Source: an uncultured Cytophagaceae bacterium
GTDB lineage: Bacteria > Bacteroidota > Bacteroidia > Cytophagales > Spirosomataceae
NCBI GenBank assembly: GCA_938008575.1
Contig: CALLKB010000198.1
Coordinates: forward strand, 1-37,140
Direction: 5' to 3'
DNA length: 37,140 nucleotides
A program made the translations under genes and the position numbers. Numbering within the stretch: position 1 is the first letter of the stretch; each line of letters begins with the position of its first letter. The notes below the pieces were generated by a model, which did not search any database, was not told where the DNA came from, and saw only the letters and a program-made list of their open reading frames with translations. Of the stretch, positions 26,062 to 34,501 are shown piece after piece.

Positions 26062-26622
26062 ATGACAACGAACGCAAACCCTGGCTTTTCAAAGGAGGAA
26101 ATCCAACAACTAAAAGACCAGTGCAAACAGGCTAACAAGCCATTTATCGTTATTGAGGATGACGATTTACCAACAGGAAATGAGAAAGAAATGGTCCACA
26201 TACAGTTTGTGGGCCAATTCAATAAACAAGAAGTAATTTACGATGCGATCCTTTGCACTTTGCAACTACATTACGCTAGTGCGATTTATGAAGCTGCAGA
26301 ACAAGAAGCAATTCACCATTTTCCATTGTATGTCCCTATTGAAAATAGAGATGAAACTTACGTTGAAAATGAATCGTTGGACGAAGAAGTTGAAGTAATG
26401 ATTCTTGAAATCATCGACGAGCTTGAAGAAAATGACGAAATCAAAGTAAATGAATACATTGAAATCGATGAGGATTTCGAATATGGTATCGGTCTAGAAG
26501 TAGCACTTTATGTACCTTCTTTGGAAGATGATGTTATCGAAAAATTCATTTCCGATTTCAATGGCGGAACGCTTTCATTGGATCCATCTCGTTTTTCATT
26601 TCGTTCTGAAGATCCTGAGTAA
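26062..26622 (+). CDS. Acidic protein of unknown function between glnN and rsmE
   Basis: I do not recognise a family with certainty. The 186-residue protein has no signal peptide or membrane segment and is strongly acidic, with a Glu/Asp-dense middle (ESLDEEVEVMILEIIDELEE, then IEIDEDFEYG). The first half resembles a compact alpha/beta fold (FIVIEDDDLP, MVHIQFVGQF, EVIYDAILCTLQLHYASAIYE). It begins six bases after glnN and ends three bases before rsmE, so it is translated from the same message. A nucleic-acid mimic, chaperone or modulator are all possible; nothing in the sequence decides. Confidence 0.8.
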   Translation: MTTNANPGFSKEEIQQLKDQCKQANKPFIVIEDDDLPTGNEKEMVHIQFVGQFNKQEVIYDAILCTLQLHYASAIYEAAEQEAIHHFPLYVPIENRDETYVENESLDEEVEVMILEIIDELEENDEIKVNEYIEIDEDFEYGIGLEVALYVPSLEDDVIEKFISDFNGGTLSLDPSRFSFRSEDPE

Positions 26623-26625
26623 TAC

Positions 26626-27339
26626 ATGAGTAAATATGTTTTTTTTGCGCCAAACCCGACTAGCATAGGTTTCTTAAATGAAGAAGAATCCTTTCATGCT
26701 TGTCGGGTTTTGCGTTTAAGAAATGGTGATGCTATTCGTATTTTAGATGGAGTAGGAGGACTCTATGAAGCAGTTATTGATTCAATCGATTCAAAAAAAA
26801 CAAGCTTTGTAAAACTCCAAATAATCGAAAAACAAGATAAACCAGCCTATCAGATTCATTTGTATGTGGCTCCAACCAAGCAAATGGAACGCATGGAATG
26901 GATGGTTGAGAAATGCTGTGAATTTGGCATACATTCAATCGGTTTTTTCGTTTCCAAAAACTCTGAGCGAAAAGAAATGAAATTGAATCGCTTAGAGAAA
27001 ATTGCCATCGCTGCATTAAAACAATCGAAAAACCTGTTTTTACCTAAAATTCAGGCTTTAGCACCTTTAAAACAAGTCATGGATTCGATTCAAATAGGCT
27101 CTAAAGACCAAGCATTGTTTGCTCATATTAGTGATCCTCCTTTTCCTACTTTAGGCAAACAAATCGAGTTAAATAAGTCCTATCATTTATTTATCGGCCC
27201 TGAGGGAGATTTTTCGGGCGAAGAAACAAACATGTTCTTTGGCAAGAATTATATCCCATTTAGTCTAGGAAAGGCTATCCTCCGTACAGAAACGGCTTGT
27301 ATCGCTACGACACACGCCATTCACCTAGCTCACGAGTAA
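26626..27339 (+). CDS. rsmE: 16S rRNA (uracil-1498-N3)-methyltransferase
   Basis: This SPOUT-class enzyme methylates U1498 of 16S rRNA with S-adenosylmethionine. The 237 residues show a PUA-like N-terminal part (HACRVLRLRNGDAIRILDG) and a trefoil-knot SAM site (LFIGPEGDFSGEET, then LGKAILRTETACI). Length and motifs are standard. It lies three bases behind the acidic protein gene. Confidence 0.95.
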   Translation: MSKYVFFAPNPTSIGFLNEEESFHACRVLRLRNGDAIRILDGVGGLYEAVIDSIDSKKTSFVKLQIIEKQDKPAYQIHLYVAPTKQMERMEWMVEKCCEFGIHSIGFFVSKNSERKEMKLNRLEKIAIAALKQSKNLFLPKIQALAPLKQVMDSIQIGSKDQALFAHISDPPFPTLGKQIELNKSYHLFIGPEGDFSGEETNMFFGKNYIPFSLGKAILRTETACIATTHAIHLAHE

Positions 27340-27378
27340 ATAGGAAAGTGACTAAAATCAGAAAAGTATTCGATTGAA

Positions 27379-27412
27379 TTGTGCAATGTGGAGATTTTCA
27401 TGTGTAAATTTG
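27379..27412 (+). promoter_or_regulatory. Probable desaturase promoter
   Basis: TAAATTTG at 27405-27412 is an exact -7 box. TTG at 27379-27381 is 23 bases upstream, slightly long. Transcription would begin near 27419, about 19 bases before the ATG. Confidence 0.45.
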
Positions 27413-27437
27413 TGGCTTGAAACTTTAATTAAAATTT

Positions 27438-28199
27438 ATGCAATTAGTACTTCCCGCATTTGTTATTCACTGGTACGTATCTTTATTTAGTCAGACATTC
27501 TTTTTACATCGATATTCAGCTCACAAAATGTTTTTGATGAGTAAGTTTTGGGAGAAATTCTTCTATTTCTTAACCTATTTATCTCAAGGTTCATCGTTCT
27601 TAAGTCCACGTGCTTATGCGATTTTACACCGCATGCACCATGCATTTTCAGATACTCCGAAAGATCCGCATTCACCCATGTTTTCAAGCAATGTTTTCAC
27701 GATGATGTGGAAAACAAAGGACATTTATAATGCAGTTTTAAATCGTAAGCAAAAAGTAGAAGAGCGCTTTGAGCATGAATACCCCGTTTCTAAAACCATT
27801 GAACGCATCGGTGATTCTTGGATTTCGCGCATTGGTTGGGGTGTCGCTTATGCTTCATTATACATTGTTGCATTTATCTATTTTGATATGCATTGGGCAT
27901 TTTTCTTTTTATTACCTGTTCATTTCTTAATGGGACCTGTACATGGAGCGATTGTCAATTGGTCAGGCCACAAATACGGTTATCAAAATTATGACAACCA
28001 CGATCACTCAAGAAATTCATTAGTATTTGATGTGGTAATGATGGGTGAGTTGTTCCAAAACAACCACCATAAATTACCTAATCGCGTAAATTTTGCGACT
28101 AAATGGTTCGAATTTGACCCTACGTATCCACTAATCAAATTATTGACTTGGTTACGAATCATTCGTCCAAACGTAAAAGATCCCAATGCTAAATTCTAG
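27438..28199 (+). CDS. Membrane fatty acid (acyl-CoA delta-9-type) desaturase
   Basis: This integral membrane di-iron enzyme introduces a double bond into acyl chains. The 253-residue protein has the three histidine clusters: H24-RYSA-H29, H64-RM-HH68, and NNHH at residues 208-211. It is shorter than the ~300-residue Pseudomonas-type enzymes but complete at both ends. An electron donor is not encoded nearby. It is followed by a bidirectional terminator. Confidence 0.92.
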   Translation: MQLVLPAFVIHWYVSLFSQTFFLHRYSAHKMFLMSKFWEKFFYFLTYLSQGSSFLSPRAYAILHRMHHAFSDTPKDPHSPMFSSNVFTMMWKTKDIYNAVLNRKQKVEERFEHEYPVSKTIERIGDSWISRIGWGVAYASLYIVAFIYFDMHWAFFFLLPVHFLMGPVHGAIVNWSGHKYGYQNYDNHDHSRNSLVFDVVMMGELFQNNHHKLPNRVNFATKWFEFDPTYPLIKLLTWLRIIRPNVKDPNAKF

Positions 28200-28203
28200 C
28201 ATC

Positions 28204-28236
28204 AAAAAAAAGGCTATCGAAATGATAGCCTTTTTT
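28204..28236. terminator. Bidirectional terminator between desaturase and E2 genes
   Basis: GGCTATC pairs with GATAGCC around GAAAT, flanked by eight A on the left and six T on the right, so it can serve both convergent genes. Confidence 0.9.
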
Positions 28237-28239
28237 CAT

Positions 28240-29511
28240 TTATAGAGCTAAGTCGATCTGAAAGCGTTCCAAATAATCAGACACACGCTTGATAAATCCT
28301 CCACCTAGAGATCCATCGACAACTCGGTGGTCATAGGAATGCGAGATAAACATCTTTTGACGAATCGCAATTTGATCCTCGCCATTTGGCCCAGTAATGA
28401 CCGCAGGTTTCTTTTCAATTACGCCGAATGCCATAATTGCAACTTGTGGCTGAACGATAATCGGTGTACCCATCAAATTCCCAAAACCACCGATATTCGA
28501 GATCGTGTAGGTTCCACCTTCTAAATCGGCTGGTGTTAATTTATTTTTCCGTGCGCGATTTGATAAATCATTTACCTTTTTCGTCAATTCAACTAATGAC
28601 AGCTCGTCGACATTATGAATGACAGGCACAATTAAATTACCATTGGGTAAAGCAACTGCCATACCTATATTAATTTGCTTATGCTGCACGATGTAATTCC
28701 CCTCCACAGAAATATTAATCCCAGGAAAATCCTTAATCGCCTGCGCAGTGGCCATAAATAAGAGCGGTGTATAAGTAATGGGCTCTTTATATTTCTCCAA
28801 AAACTTCGCCTTATTTTGCTCACGCCATTGTACCAAAGCGGTAATATCAGCTTCTAAAAAAGATGTAACATGGGGAGAAATACGTTTTGAATCCGACATA
28901 CGTTCAGAAATCATCTTCCGCATGCGATCCATTTCAATTACCTCGTCACCAGGCAAACGCAATCCTGGACCCTGACTCAAGGTTCCCGAGGCAACCATAC
29001 GTTTAGAATTACGTACAGCAATGTAATTCAAGACGTCTTTCTTGGTCACTCGACCATCCATACCTGAACCACGAATTTCACTTAATTCCCGTTGAGACAC
29101 TTTCTCTTGTTGGCATATCTGCTTAATCAACGGCGAAACCCACGGATTAGACTTATCAGTGCTCGTATCAATGTTTTGACCTAAACTTAAGTCGGTCAAT
29201 GCCGCCAACTCAGGTTCGGGGTGAAAAACATCGGATGCTTCAAATGACTTTTTCTCAACAGGCACATCATCGTTGGCATCAATGATGCAGATGGCTTTTC
29301 CAATAGTAGCCACTTGACCTACAGGAATGAGAATCTGTTTCAAATATCCTGCCACCGGCGATGGAACTTCTGTATCTATTTTATCGGTCGCAACCTCTAG
29401 AATAAATTCATCGGCTTCCACGTAATCACCTGGTTGTTTTAACCAGTTTAAAACGGTCGCTTCCATGATACTTTCACCCATTTTGGGCATCGTGATTTCT
29501 GTGATTGCCAT
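28240..29511 (-). CDS. 2-oxo acid dehydrogenase E2 (dihydrolipoamide acyltransferase)
   Basis: This is the core acyltransferase of a pyruvate, 2-oxoglutarate or branched-chain complex. Residues 1-80 form a lipoyl domain with Lys44 in VATDKIDTEVPSP. A peripheral subunit-binding domain follows near residues 121-160 (VSPLIKQICQQEKVSQRELS). The catalytic domain ends with HSYDHRVVDGSLGG, which carries the active His and Asp. No E1 or E3 gene is adjacent. The single lipoyl domain and 423-residue size fit the branched-chain or 2-oxoglutarate type, but the substrate is unresolved. It starts one base after the cinA stop, so the two are translationally linked. Confidence 0.93.
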   Translation of the reverse strand: MAITEITMPKMGESIMEATVLNWLKQPGDYVEADEFILEVATDKIDTEVPSPVAGYLKQILIPVGQVATIGKAICIIDANDDVPVEKKSFEASDVFHPEPELAALTDLSLGQNIDTSTDKSNPWVSPLIKQICQQEKVSQRELSEIRGSGMDGRVTKKDVLNYIAVRNSKRMVASGTLSQGPGLRLPGDEVIEMDRMRKMISERMSDSKRISPHVTSFLEADITALVQWREQNKAKFLEKYKEPITYTPLLFMATAQAIKDFPGINISVEGNYIVQHKQINIGMAVALPNGNLIVPVIHNVDELSLVELTKKVNDLSNRARKNKLTPADLEGGTYTISNIGGFGNLMGTPIIVQPQVAIMAFGVIEKKPAVITGPNGEDQIAIRQKMFISHSYDHRVVDGSLGGGFIKRVSDYLERFQIDLAL

Positions 29512-29512
29512 A

Positions 29513-30766
29513 TTATTCTGCCAAATCGTTTAATAAATATCTGCGCAACAAATTAATTGCTGTTAAAGAACTCAAATGTATGTTTTGAATACGTGTGCCA
29601 CCTTGCGTTAATTTGCGAGCAATAACACCGTTCGGATGTGCTAATGCTATCCAAATAGTTCCAACAGGCTTTTCGTCCGTTCCGCCATCAGGTCCTGCAA
29701 TCCCCGAAGTGGCTAGCGCATAGGTCGTACCTAAATTCTTCCGCGCGCCTGTAGCCATAGCCATCACACAAGTATCACTTACGGCTCCTTCGGTATCTAA
29801 AATATCTTGAGAAACACCTAATTGTTTCACCTTTACCTCATTCGCATAACTAATAATACCCCCTTGAAAATAAGCGGAACTTCCCGCATGCTGGGTAAAT
29901 TGATGCGCTAAATACCCTCCGGTACAACTCTCGGCAACCGCCAATGTTGCTTGTTGGTCTACGAGCAACTGACCCACCACACTTGCCAATTCATCTTTTT
30001 CCCTTCCAAAAATATAGCCTTTGATCAATGGCATAACCTTTTCAAACTCGGCCTCAATATCGGCATGTAATTGAACTTTATCTTGCCCAAAGCCGGTTAG
30101 GCGAAGTTTTACTATACCCAAAGAGGGCAAATAAGCTAATTTCAAATGGGAGGGTAATTGTAATTCCCAGTCCTGAATTAAATCAGATAAATAGGATTCA
30201 CCGATCCCAACTACTTTTCTGATTTGATGAACAATGACAGGGAGTTTAAAATGCGTGGTAATTCGTGGCAAAACCTCCGTTTCCATGATGGCTTTCATTT
30301 CGAAAGGAACTCCTGGCATAGAAACCCATATTGTATCTTGTTCGTTGAACCACATCGCTGGCGCAGTTCCTTGTTTATTTGGAATAAAGGTGCATTTCGT
30401 GGGTAAAAGCGCCTGATCACGATTTATATCACTTAATTCACGCCCTCTTTTGGCAAAGAAATCCGTCACATCTTGTAAGGCCTCAGGATGATAGGCGAGG
30501 GGGCAATTGAAAAAATCAGCTAATATTTTTTTCGTCAAATCATCTTTGGTAGGTCCAAGTCCGCCTGTAATAAATACGATATCGGCGCGCTTTTGTGCTT
30601 CTTGTAGAATTTGAACAATCTCATCGCGCTGATCACCTACGGAGGACTTCCGCACGGTTTTGATACCGATTTTATCGAGTTCTAAACTAATCCATTGGGT
30701 ATTCGTATCCAGGATTTGACCGTAGAGAATCTCATCGCCAATGGTAATTATTTCTGCTCGAACCAT
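29513..30766 (-). CDS. cinA: CinA-family protein (MoCF-binding domain plus nicotinamide nucleotide amidase)
   Basis: CinA proteins are named for competence/damage induction; the C-terminal domain is an NMN deamidase that recycles pyridine nucleotides. The N-terminal COG1058 domain (AEIITIGDEILYGQILDTNT, then FITGGLGPTKDDLT) spans about residues 1-170. The C-terminal CinA domain begins near residue 260 (LAVAESCTGGYLAHQFT) and includes TSGIAGPDGGTDEKPVGTIW. The 417-residue length is full. It is divergent from gldC with 80 bp between. Confidence 0.95.
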   Translation of the reverse strand: MVRAEIITIGDEILYGQILDTNTQWISLELDKIGIKTVRKSSVGDQRDEIVQILQEAQKRADIVFITGGLGPTKDDLTKKILADFFNCPLAYHPEALQDVTDFFAKRGRELSDINRDQALLPTKCTFIPNKQGTAPAMWFNEQDTIWVSMPGVPFEMKAIMETEVLPRITTHFKLPVIVHQIRKVVGIGESYLSDLIQDWELQLPSHLKLAYLPSLGIVKLRLTGFGQDKVQLHADIEAEFEKVMPLIKGYIFGREKDELASVVGQLLVDQQATLAVAESCTGGYLAHQFTQHAGSSAYFQGGIISYANEVKVKQLGVSQDILDTEGAVSDTCVMAMATGARKNLGTTYALATSGIAGPDGGTDEKPVGTIWIALAHPNGVIARKLTQGGTRIQNIHLSSLTAINLLRRYLLNDLAE

Positions 30767-30776
30767 TTAGTTTTCT

Positions 30777-30810
30777 TACTTTTGTACGAAAATACGATTT
30801 AATTCGTTTG
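30777..30810 (+). promoter_or_regulatory. Probable gldC promoter region
   Basis: Two overlapping options are seen. TACTTTTG at 30777-30784 is an exact -7 box but lacks a clear TTG upstream. TTG at 30782-30784 with TTCGTTTG at 30803-30810 is a correctly spaced pair (18 bases) with one mismatch. Either would start transcription within 56 bases of the gldC ATG. Confidence 0.45.
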
Positions 30811-30846
30811 GAAACACACGGATGAATCGAAAAACAAATAGCCCGA

Positions 30847-31197
30847 ATGAAACATTCTGAAATCAATTTCAAAATACAATTAGACGATAACAGCATTCCT
30901 GAACAAATCTCTTGGTCAGCGACGGATAACCCCAACGAAGGAATCGAAGAAACCAAAGCGATATTGGTGGCAACATGGGATCCCTACCACAAGGGAACTT
31001 TAACCTTGCCATTGTGGACAAAAGACATGGAAGTGTTGGATATGAAGCGATTCTTCATTGAAATCATGGGAACAGTAGGCGATGCCGCATTGCAAGCTAC
31101 TGGAGATTCAGAGTTTGCACTCGAAGTGGAACAAGTGTGTAAAAAACTATCTCAAAACTTAAAGAAAGAAATTACAGCGGCCTCAAAAGGCCAATAA
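30847..31197 (+). CDS. gldC: Gliding motility protein GldC
   Basis: This small soluble protein of 116 residues matches GldC (MKHSEINFKIQLDDNSIPEQ, then ISWSATDNP, LTLPLWTKDMEVLDMKRFF). GldC supports gliding in Flavobacterium-type bacteria, where its absence lowers motility without abolishing it; the mechanism is not settled. No other gld gene is in the window. The next gene starts nine bases later and is probably cotranscribed. Confidence 0.92.
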   Translation: MKHSEINFKIQLDDNSIPEQISWSATDNPNEGIEETKAILVATWDPYHKGTLTLPLWTKDMEVLDMKRFFIEIMGTVGDAALQATGDSEFALEVEQVCKKLSQNLKKEITAASKGQ

Positions 31198-31206
31198 TCC
31201 AAACGC

Positions 31207-32253
31207 ATGCGTTCATTCAAATTCATTGTTTTATTATCCTTCATTGCTTCAAGCGGATTCGCACAAAAAGGAATTAACTTCCTTAAAACCAGCAATTTAA
31301 ATTCAGCAATCGCTGCAGCAAAGCAACAAAATAAATTGTTGTTTGTGGAAGTTTACGCACCCGATTGCCACATTTGCAATTCGTTCAAAGGTACGTTTGC
31401 CCAACCGCAAGTAGGGACATTATACAACACGAATTTTGTCAATTTTCAATTAGATATTCGTAAACCTGAAAGCCAACGGATCCTCCAACAGTTGAAGGTG
31501 ATTATCAATGCGACACCTACATTCTTGTTTTTTGAGCCTAAAACGATGAAACTCGTCCAGGCTAAAGCCTTTGGAGAGCGTGAAAATTCGATTTTAAATG
31601 TAAATAGTATTGCTCAGAAAGCTGCAAACCCAACAGAACAAGCTAGCAATTTCGCTACTAAATTTAAGTCGGGGGACCGAGGATTCGCATTCCTATTAAA
31701 TTATGCACAATATGCTCGTTTGACAGCTGATACGGCAACTAATATCAAGGTTGTGAATGAGTTAGTCAAAGTAATGCCGACAAATCAATATGTCAGTCAG
31801 AGCGCTTTGAACATCATTCAAATGGTGATGATGAACAATAACAATGCTCTATTTGATTATTTCGTAGGGCATTTAGCGCAATATAATCGTATCGCTGATC
31901 CCGGTTTGGTTAAAATGATTTATGAAAATGTGTTTCAAATCGTGATGACAAGCTCACAGATTAATAAATTATCCAGTGCAGATATCAAGCGCATGAAAGA
32001 CCAAATGGCTAAATGCGAAATCGATAAAGGATCCGTTATTAGAAGAACGTGGATGGCGGAGAGCACGCTCTTATTTAAGCAAAAGAAGGGGATGGCAGCG
32101 ATTAAGATAATTGAAAACCTAATCAATGAATTACCGAGTGCCCCTGGGCCCAAAGAATATCAATATCTCTGTGATTTTGTTAAATCAAAGACCAAGGACA
32201 AAGCGGCACTAAAATTCGCACAGACGAATTGGTGTAAATTCGGCTTGAAATAA
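31207..32253 (+). CDS. Secreted thioredoxin-like protein with CHIC motif
   Basis: A signal peptide (MRSFKFIVLLSFIASSGFAQ) is followed by a thioredoxin-like domain at about residues 25-140, with active site CHIC in VEVYAPDCHICNSFKGTF and a cis-Pro region NATPTFLFFEP. The remaining ~200 residues are helical and may be a tetratricopeptide-like or protein-binding region; I do not recognise a family. It probably acts as a periplasmic thiol oxidoreductase. It sits behind gldC, and its stop abuts the stop of the DUF6728-like gene on the other strand. Confidence 0.8.
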   Translation: MRSFKFIVLLSFIASSGFAQKGINFLKTSNLNSAIAAAKQQNKLLFVEVYAPDCHICNSFKGTFAQPQVGTLYNTNFVNFQLDIRKPESQRILQQLKVIINATPTFLFFEPKTMKLVQAKAFGERENSILNVNSIAQKAANPTEQASNFATKFKSGDRGFAFLLNYAQYARLTADTATNIKVVNELVKVMPTNQYVSQSALNIIQMVMMNNNNALFDYFVGHLAQYNRIADPGLVKMIYENVFQIVMTSSQINKLSSADIKRMKDQMAKCEIDKGSVIRRTWMAESTLLFKQKKGMAAIKIIENLINELPSAPGPKEYQYLCDFVKSKTKDKAALKFAQTNWCKFGLK

Positions 32254-32442
32254 TTAGCGAAGGAAAGCGCGATACAGCATAACCAAAACACAAAACAAAA
32301 ACATCACAATCGATATTTTGTTGATTGTGTGCATCGTACGAATGTTAAAGTTGGTAGGAGCACCCGGTTTTGGCTTTTGAAATACACGAACAAAGTATTT
32401 AAAAACTTCGCCAATTTTAAAAAGTTCTGTTAATCTGCTCAT
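32254..32442 (-). CDS. Small membrane protein (DUF6728-like), downstream of ispG
   Basis: The 62-residue protein has a basic N-terminal half (FKYFVRVFQKPKPG, FNIRTMHTINKIS) and a single hydrophobic helix near the C-terminus (IVMFLFCVLVMLYRAFL). It resembles the DUF6728 family of Bacteroidota from memory; function is unknown. It starts two bases after ispG ends, so it is expressed with it, and this conserved-looking coupling suggests it is a real gene in spite of its size. Confidence 0.75.
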   Translation of the reverse strand: MSRLTELFKIGEVFKYFVRVFQKPKPGAPTNFNIRTMHTINKISIVMFLFCVLVMLYRAFLR

Positions 32443-32444
32443 AT

Positions 32445-34430
32445 TTATTCGTTTATAGACGGTTCACGCCAATCTCCATTTTCTTTAATCAAGGTAATTA
32501 ACTCATCTACTGCAGAATCAGCCGGGACAGATTTTTTAACAACTTCTTGCCCTTTGTACAAGGCGATCTTATCTTTTCCTATCCCTACATAGCCATAATC
32601 CGCATCGGCCATTTCACCGGGGCCATTCACAATACAACCCATGATACCAATTTTAATACCTTTTAAATGATCTGTCACTTGGCGAATTTTAGCTGTTGTT
32701 TCTTGTAGATCAAATAATGTCCGACCACAAGAAGGGCAGGAGATGTATTCTGTTTTGGAAATCCGAACCCGACTTGCCTGTAAGATACCGAAGGCTGTTG
32801 CGTTTAATATCGCATTTTTCCCGGTCATATAAGGCATCGACAACATGATGCCATCTCCGAATCCATCAATTAATAATCCACCAGCATCTGTAGGCGCAAA
32901 TAATTGCAATTGATTCTCATCTACATTGGGATAAGCCATTTTAATGACAACGGGAATAGCTATGTTACGATGTACAAGTTCAAAAAATCCTCGGCGCATT
33001 GCTGCCATCTGATGCGCGTTACTGCTATGTAAGACCAACACAACATTAGTCAATCCATCAAATTGGACATTAGCTAATTCCTCTGCTTCAATTGAGACGA
33101 AATTCAATTCAGCGTGCTTTAAATTCGCTGAATTCCATTCATCCATCGTAAATAAGGGATAAACTTGAGGACTCCCATTCCAAGATTCTGAATTAACGAT
33201 TTGCTTTAATCCATTCGGTAACATAAAATCCACCGAATGCTTACCCGTATAAATGTAATCAGCTCCTAAATCATTCATCGCCCATTTATCAGGCTCAGGA
33301 AGATAAAAGTGGCCTATGGCCTTCAAATCATCCATTTGAATACGTGTCATTTGAGAAAAATCAGCAATAACACGAGGAACTTGATGCCCACCAAAATTCA
33401 ACAATTCGTTGGTTTGTCGGCGCTCATGCGCAAACGGGTTTATCGGCGAAACATAGGGTTTTTCGATCTCAAAAGGTACAATAGGCAAACTTTGAGAACT
33501 TCTGAATTCATACCTACGAACTAATTCTTGCGCGACTGGAATTTCAAATTCAGGATCTTCCGTTAAGGAAACTCGAATCGTATCACCTAAACCATCTTCC
33601 AGTAAGGTTCCAATACCCACAGCCGATTTAATACGACCATCTTCGCCTTCACCCGCTTCCGTCACACCTAAATGCATTGGATAGGCTTTAAAACCTCCGT
33701 CTGCTAATTTCTTACTTAGCAAACGATACGCTTCTACCATGACTTGCGTATTCGAAGATTTCATCGAAAGGACGATATTCGAATACTTTTCGTCCTCGCA
33801 GATACGCAAAAATTCCAAAGCCGATTCCACCATGCCCAAAGGAGTATCGCCATAACGGCTTAAAATGCGATCCGATAAAGAACCATGATTGGTTCCAATG
33901 CGCATTGCAGTTCCATATTCTTTACAAATCTTCACCAAAGGCAAAAATTTATCACGAATCCGATCTAATTCCGCTTGATAAGAAGCATCAGTATAATCAA
34001 TGGTTTCAAAGCGTTTTTTGTCAGCGTAGTTTCCTGGATTAATCCTTACTTTTTCCACAATCCTAGCAGCTAATTCGGCTGCATTGGGTGTAAAATGTAT
34101 ATCTGCAACCAAGGGAGTGGTATAACCTCTTTCGCGTAGACCTTTACGAATATTCTCTAAATTTTGCGCCTCTTTAACGGATGGAGCCGTAATTCGAACT
34201 AACTCACAACCTGCATCGATCATACGAATGGCCTGATCGATGGAACCTTGGGTGTCCATTGTGTCAACCGTAGTCATGGATTGAATCCGAATGGGGAAAT
34301 CTGATCCCATGTACAAATCACCAATTTGAACAGGAATTGTTTCCCGCCGTTGATAGGACCAAAGGGAGGGAGCATACTGATTGCCATCGGCAATTAAATG
34401 AGCATTCGGAGAATCAATGAGTCGAGTCAT
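32445..34430 (-). CDS. ispG: 4-hydroxy-3-methylbut-2-enyl diphosphate synthase, long form
   Basis: IspG (GcpE) performs the penultimate step of the MEP isoprenoid pathway with a [4Fe-4S] cluster. The 661 residues are the long form seen in plants, Chlamydia and Bacteroidota, with a ~250-residue insert between the TIM barrel (PIRIQSMTTVDTMDTQGSI, then VRITAPSVKEAQNL) and the cluster domain. Cluster ligands are Cys565, Cys568 and Cys599, with Glu606 in NGPGE. The start at 34430 has an unusual ~20-residue lead-in before YQRRETIPVQIGD, but no later Met precedes the conserved region. A predicted promoter gives almost no leader. Confidence 0.96.
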   Translation of the reverse strand: MTRLIDSPNAHLIADGNQYAPSLWSYQRRETIPVQIGDLYMGSDFPIRIQSMTTVDTMDTQGSIDQAIRMIDAGCELVRITAPSVKEAQNLENIRKGLRERGYTTPLVADIHFTPNAAELAARIVEKVRINPGNYADKKRFETIDYTDASYQAELDRIRDKFLPLVKICKEYGTAMRIGTNHGSLSDRILSRYGDTPLGMVESALEFLRICEDEKYSNIVLSMKSSNTQVMVEAYRLLSKKLADGGFKAYPMHLGVTEAGEGEDGRIKSAVGIGTLLEDGLGDTIRVSLTEDPEFEIPVAQELVRRYEFRSSQSLPIVPFEIEKPYVSPINPFAHERRQTNELLNFGGHQVPRVIADFSQMTRIQMDDLKAIGHFYLPEPDKWAMNDLGADYIYTGKHSVDFMLPNGLKQIVNSESWNGSPQVYPLFTMDEWNSANLKHAELNFVSIEAEELANVQFDGLTNVVLVLHSSNAHQMAAMRRGFFELVHRNIAIPVVIKMAYPNVDENQLQLFAPTDAGGLLIDGFGDGIMLSMPYMTGKNAILNATAFGILQASRVRISKTEYISCPSCGRTLFDLQETTAKIRQVTDHLKGIKIGIMGCIVNGPGEMADADYGYVGIGKDKIALYKGQEVVKKSVPADSAVDELITLIKENGDWREPSINE

Positions 34431-34434
34431 AAAA

Positions 34435-34465
34435 CAAAATTACAAAGAAAAGCCCCATCTACCAA
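34435..34465 (-). promoter_or_regulatory. ispG promoter embedded in the preceding terminator
   Basis: On the minus strand TTG (34465-34463), a 20-base spacer and TAATTTTG (34442-34435) match the consensus exactly. The TTG lies in the loop of the terminator hairpin of the upstream transporter gene. Predicted transcription starts at or within a few bases of the ATG at 34430, so the mRNA would be leaderless or nearly so. Confidence 0.6.
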
Positions 34466-34480
34466 TGGAAAGATGGGGCT
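34451..34480 (-). terminator. Terminator after the GluP-type transporter
   Basis: AGCCCCATCT and AGATGGGGCT form a perfect 10-bp stem with a 10-base loop, followed on the minus strand by TTTTCTTTG. It lies 21 bases after the transporter stop. Confidence 0.8.
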
Positions 34481-34501
34481 GCTTCCAAACATATCTTTCT
34501 A

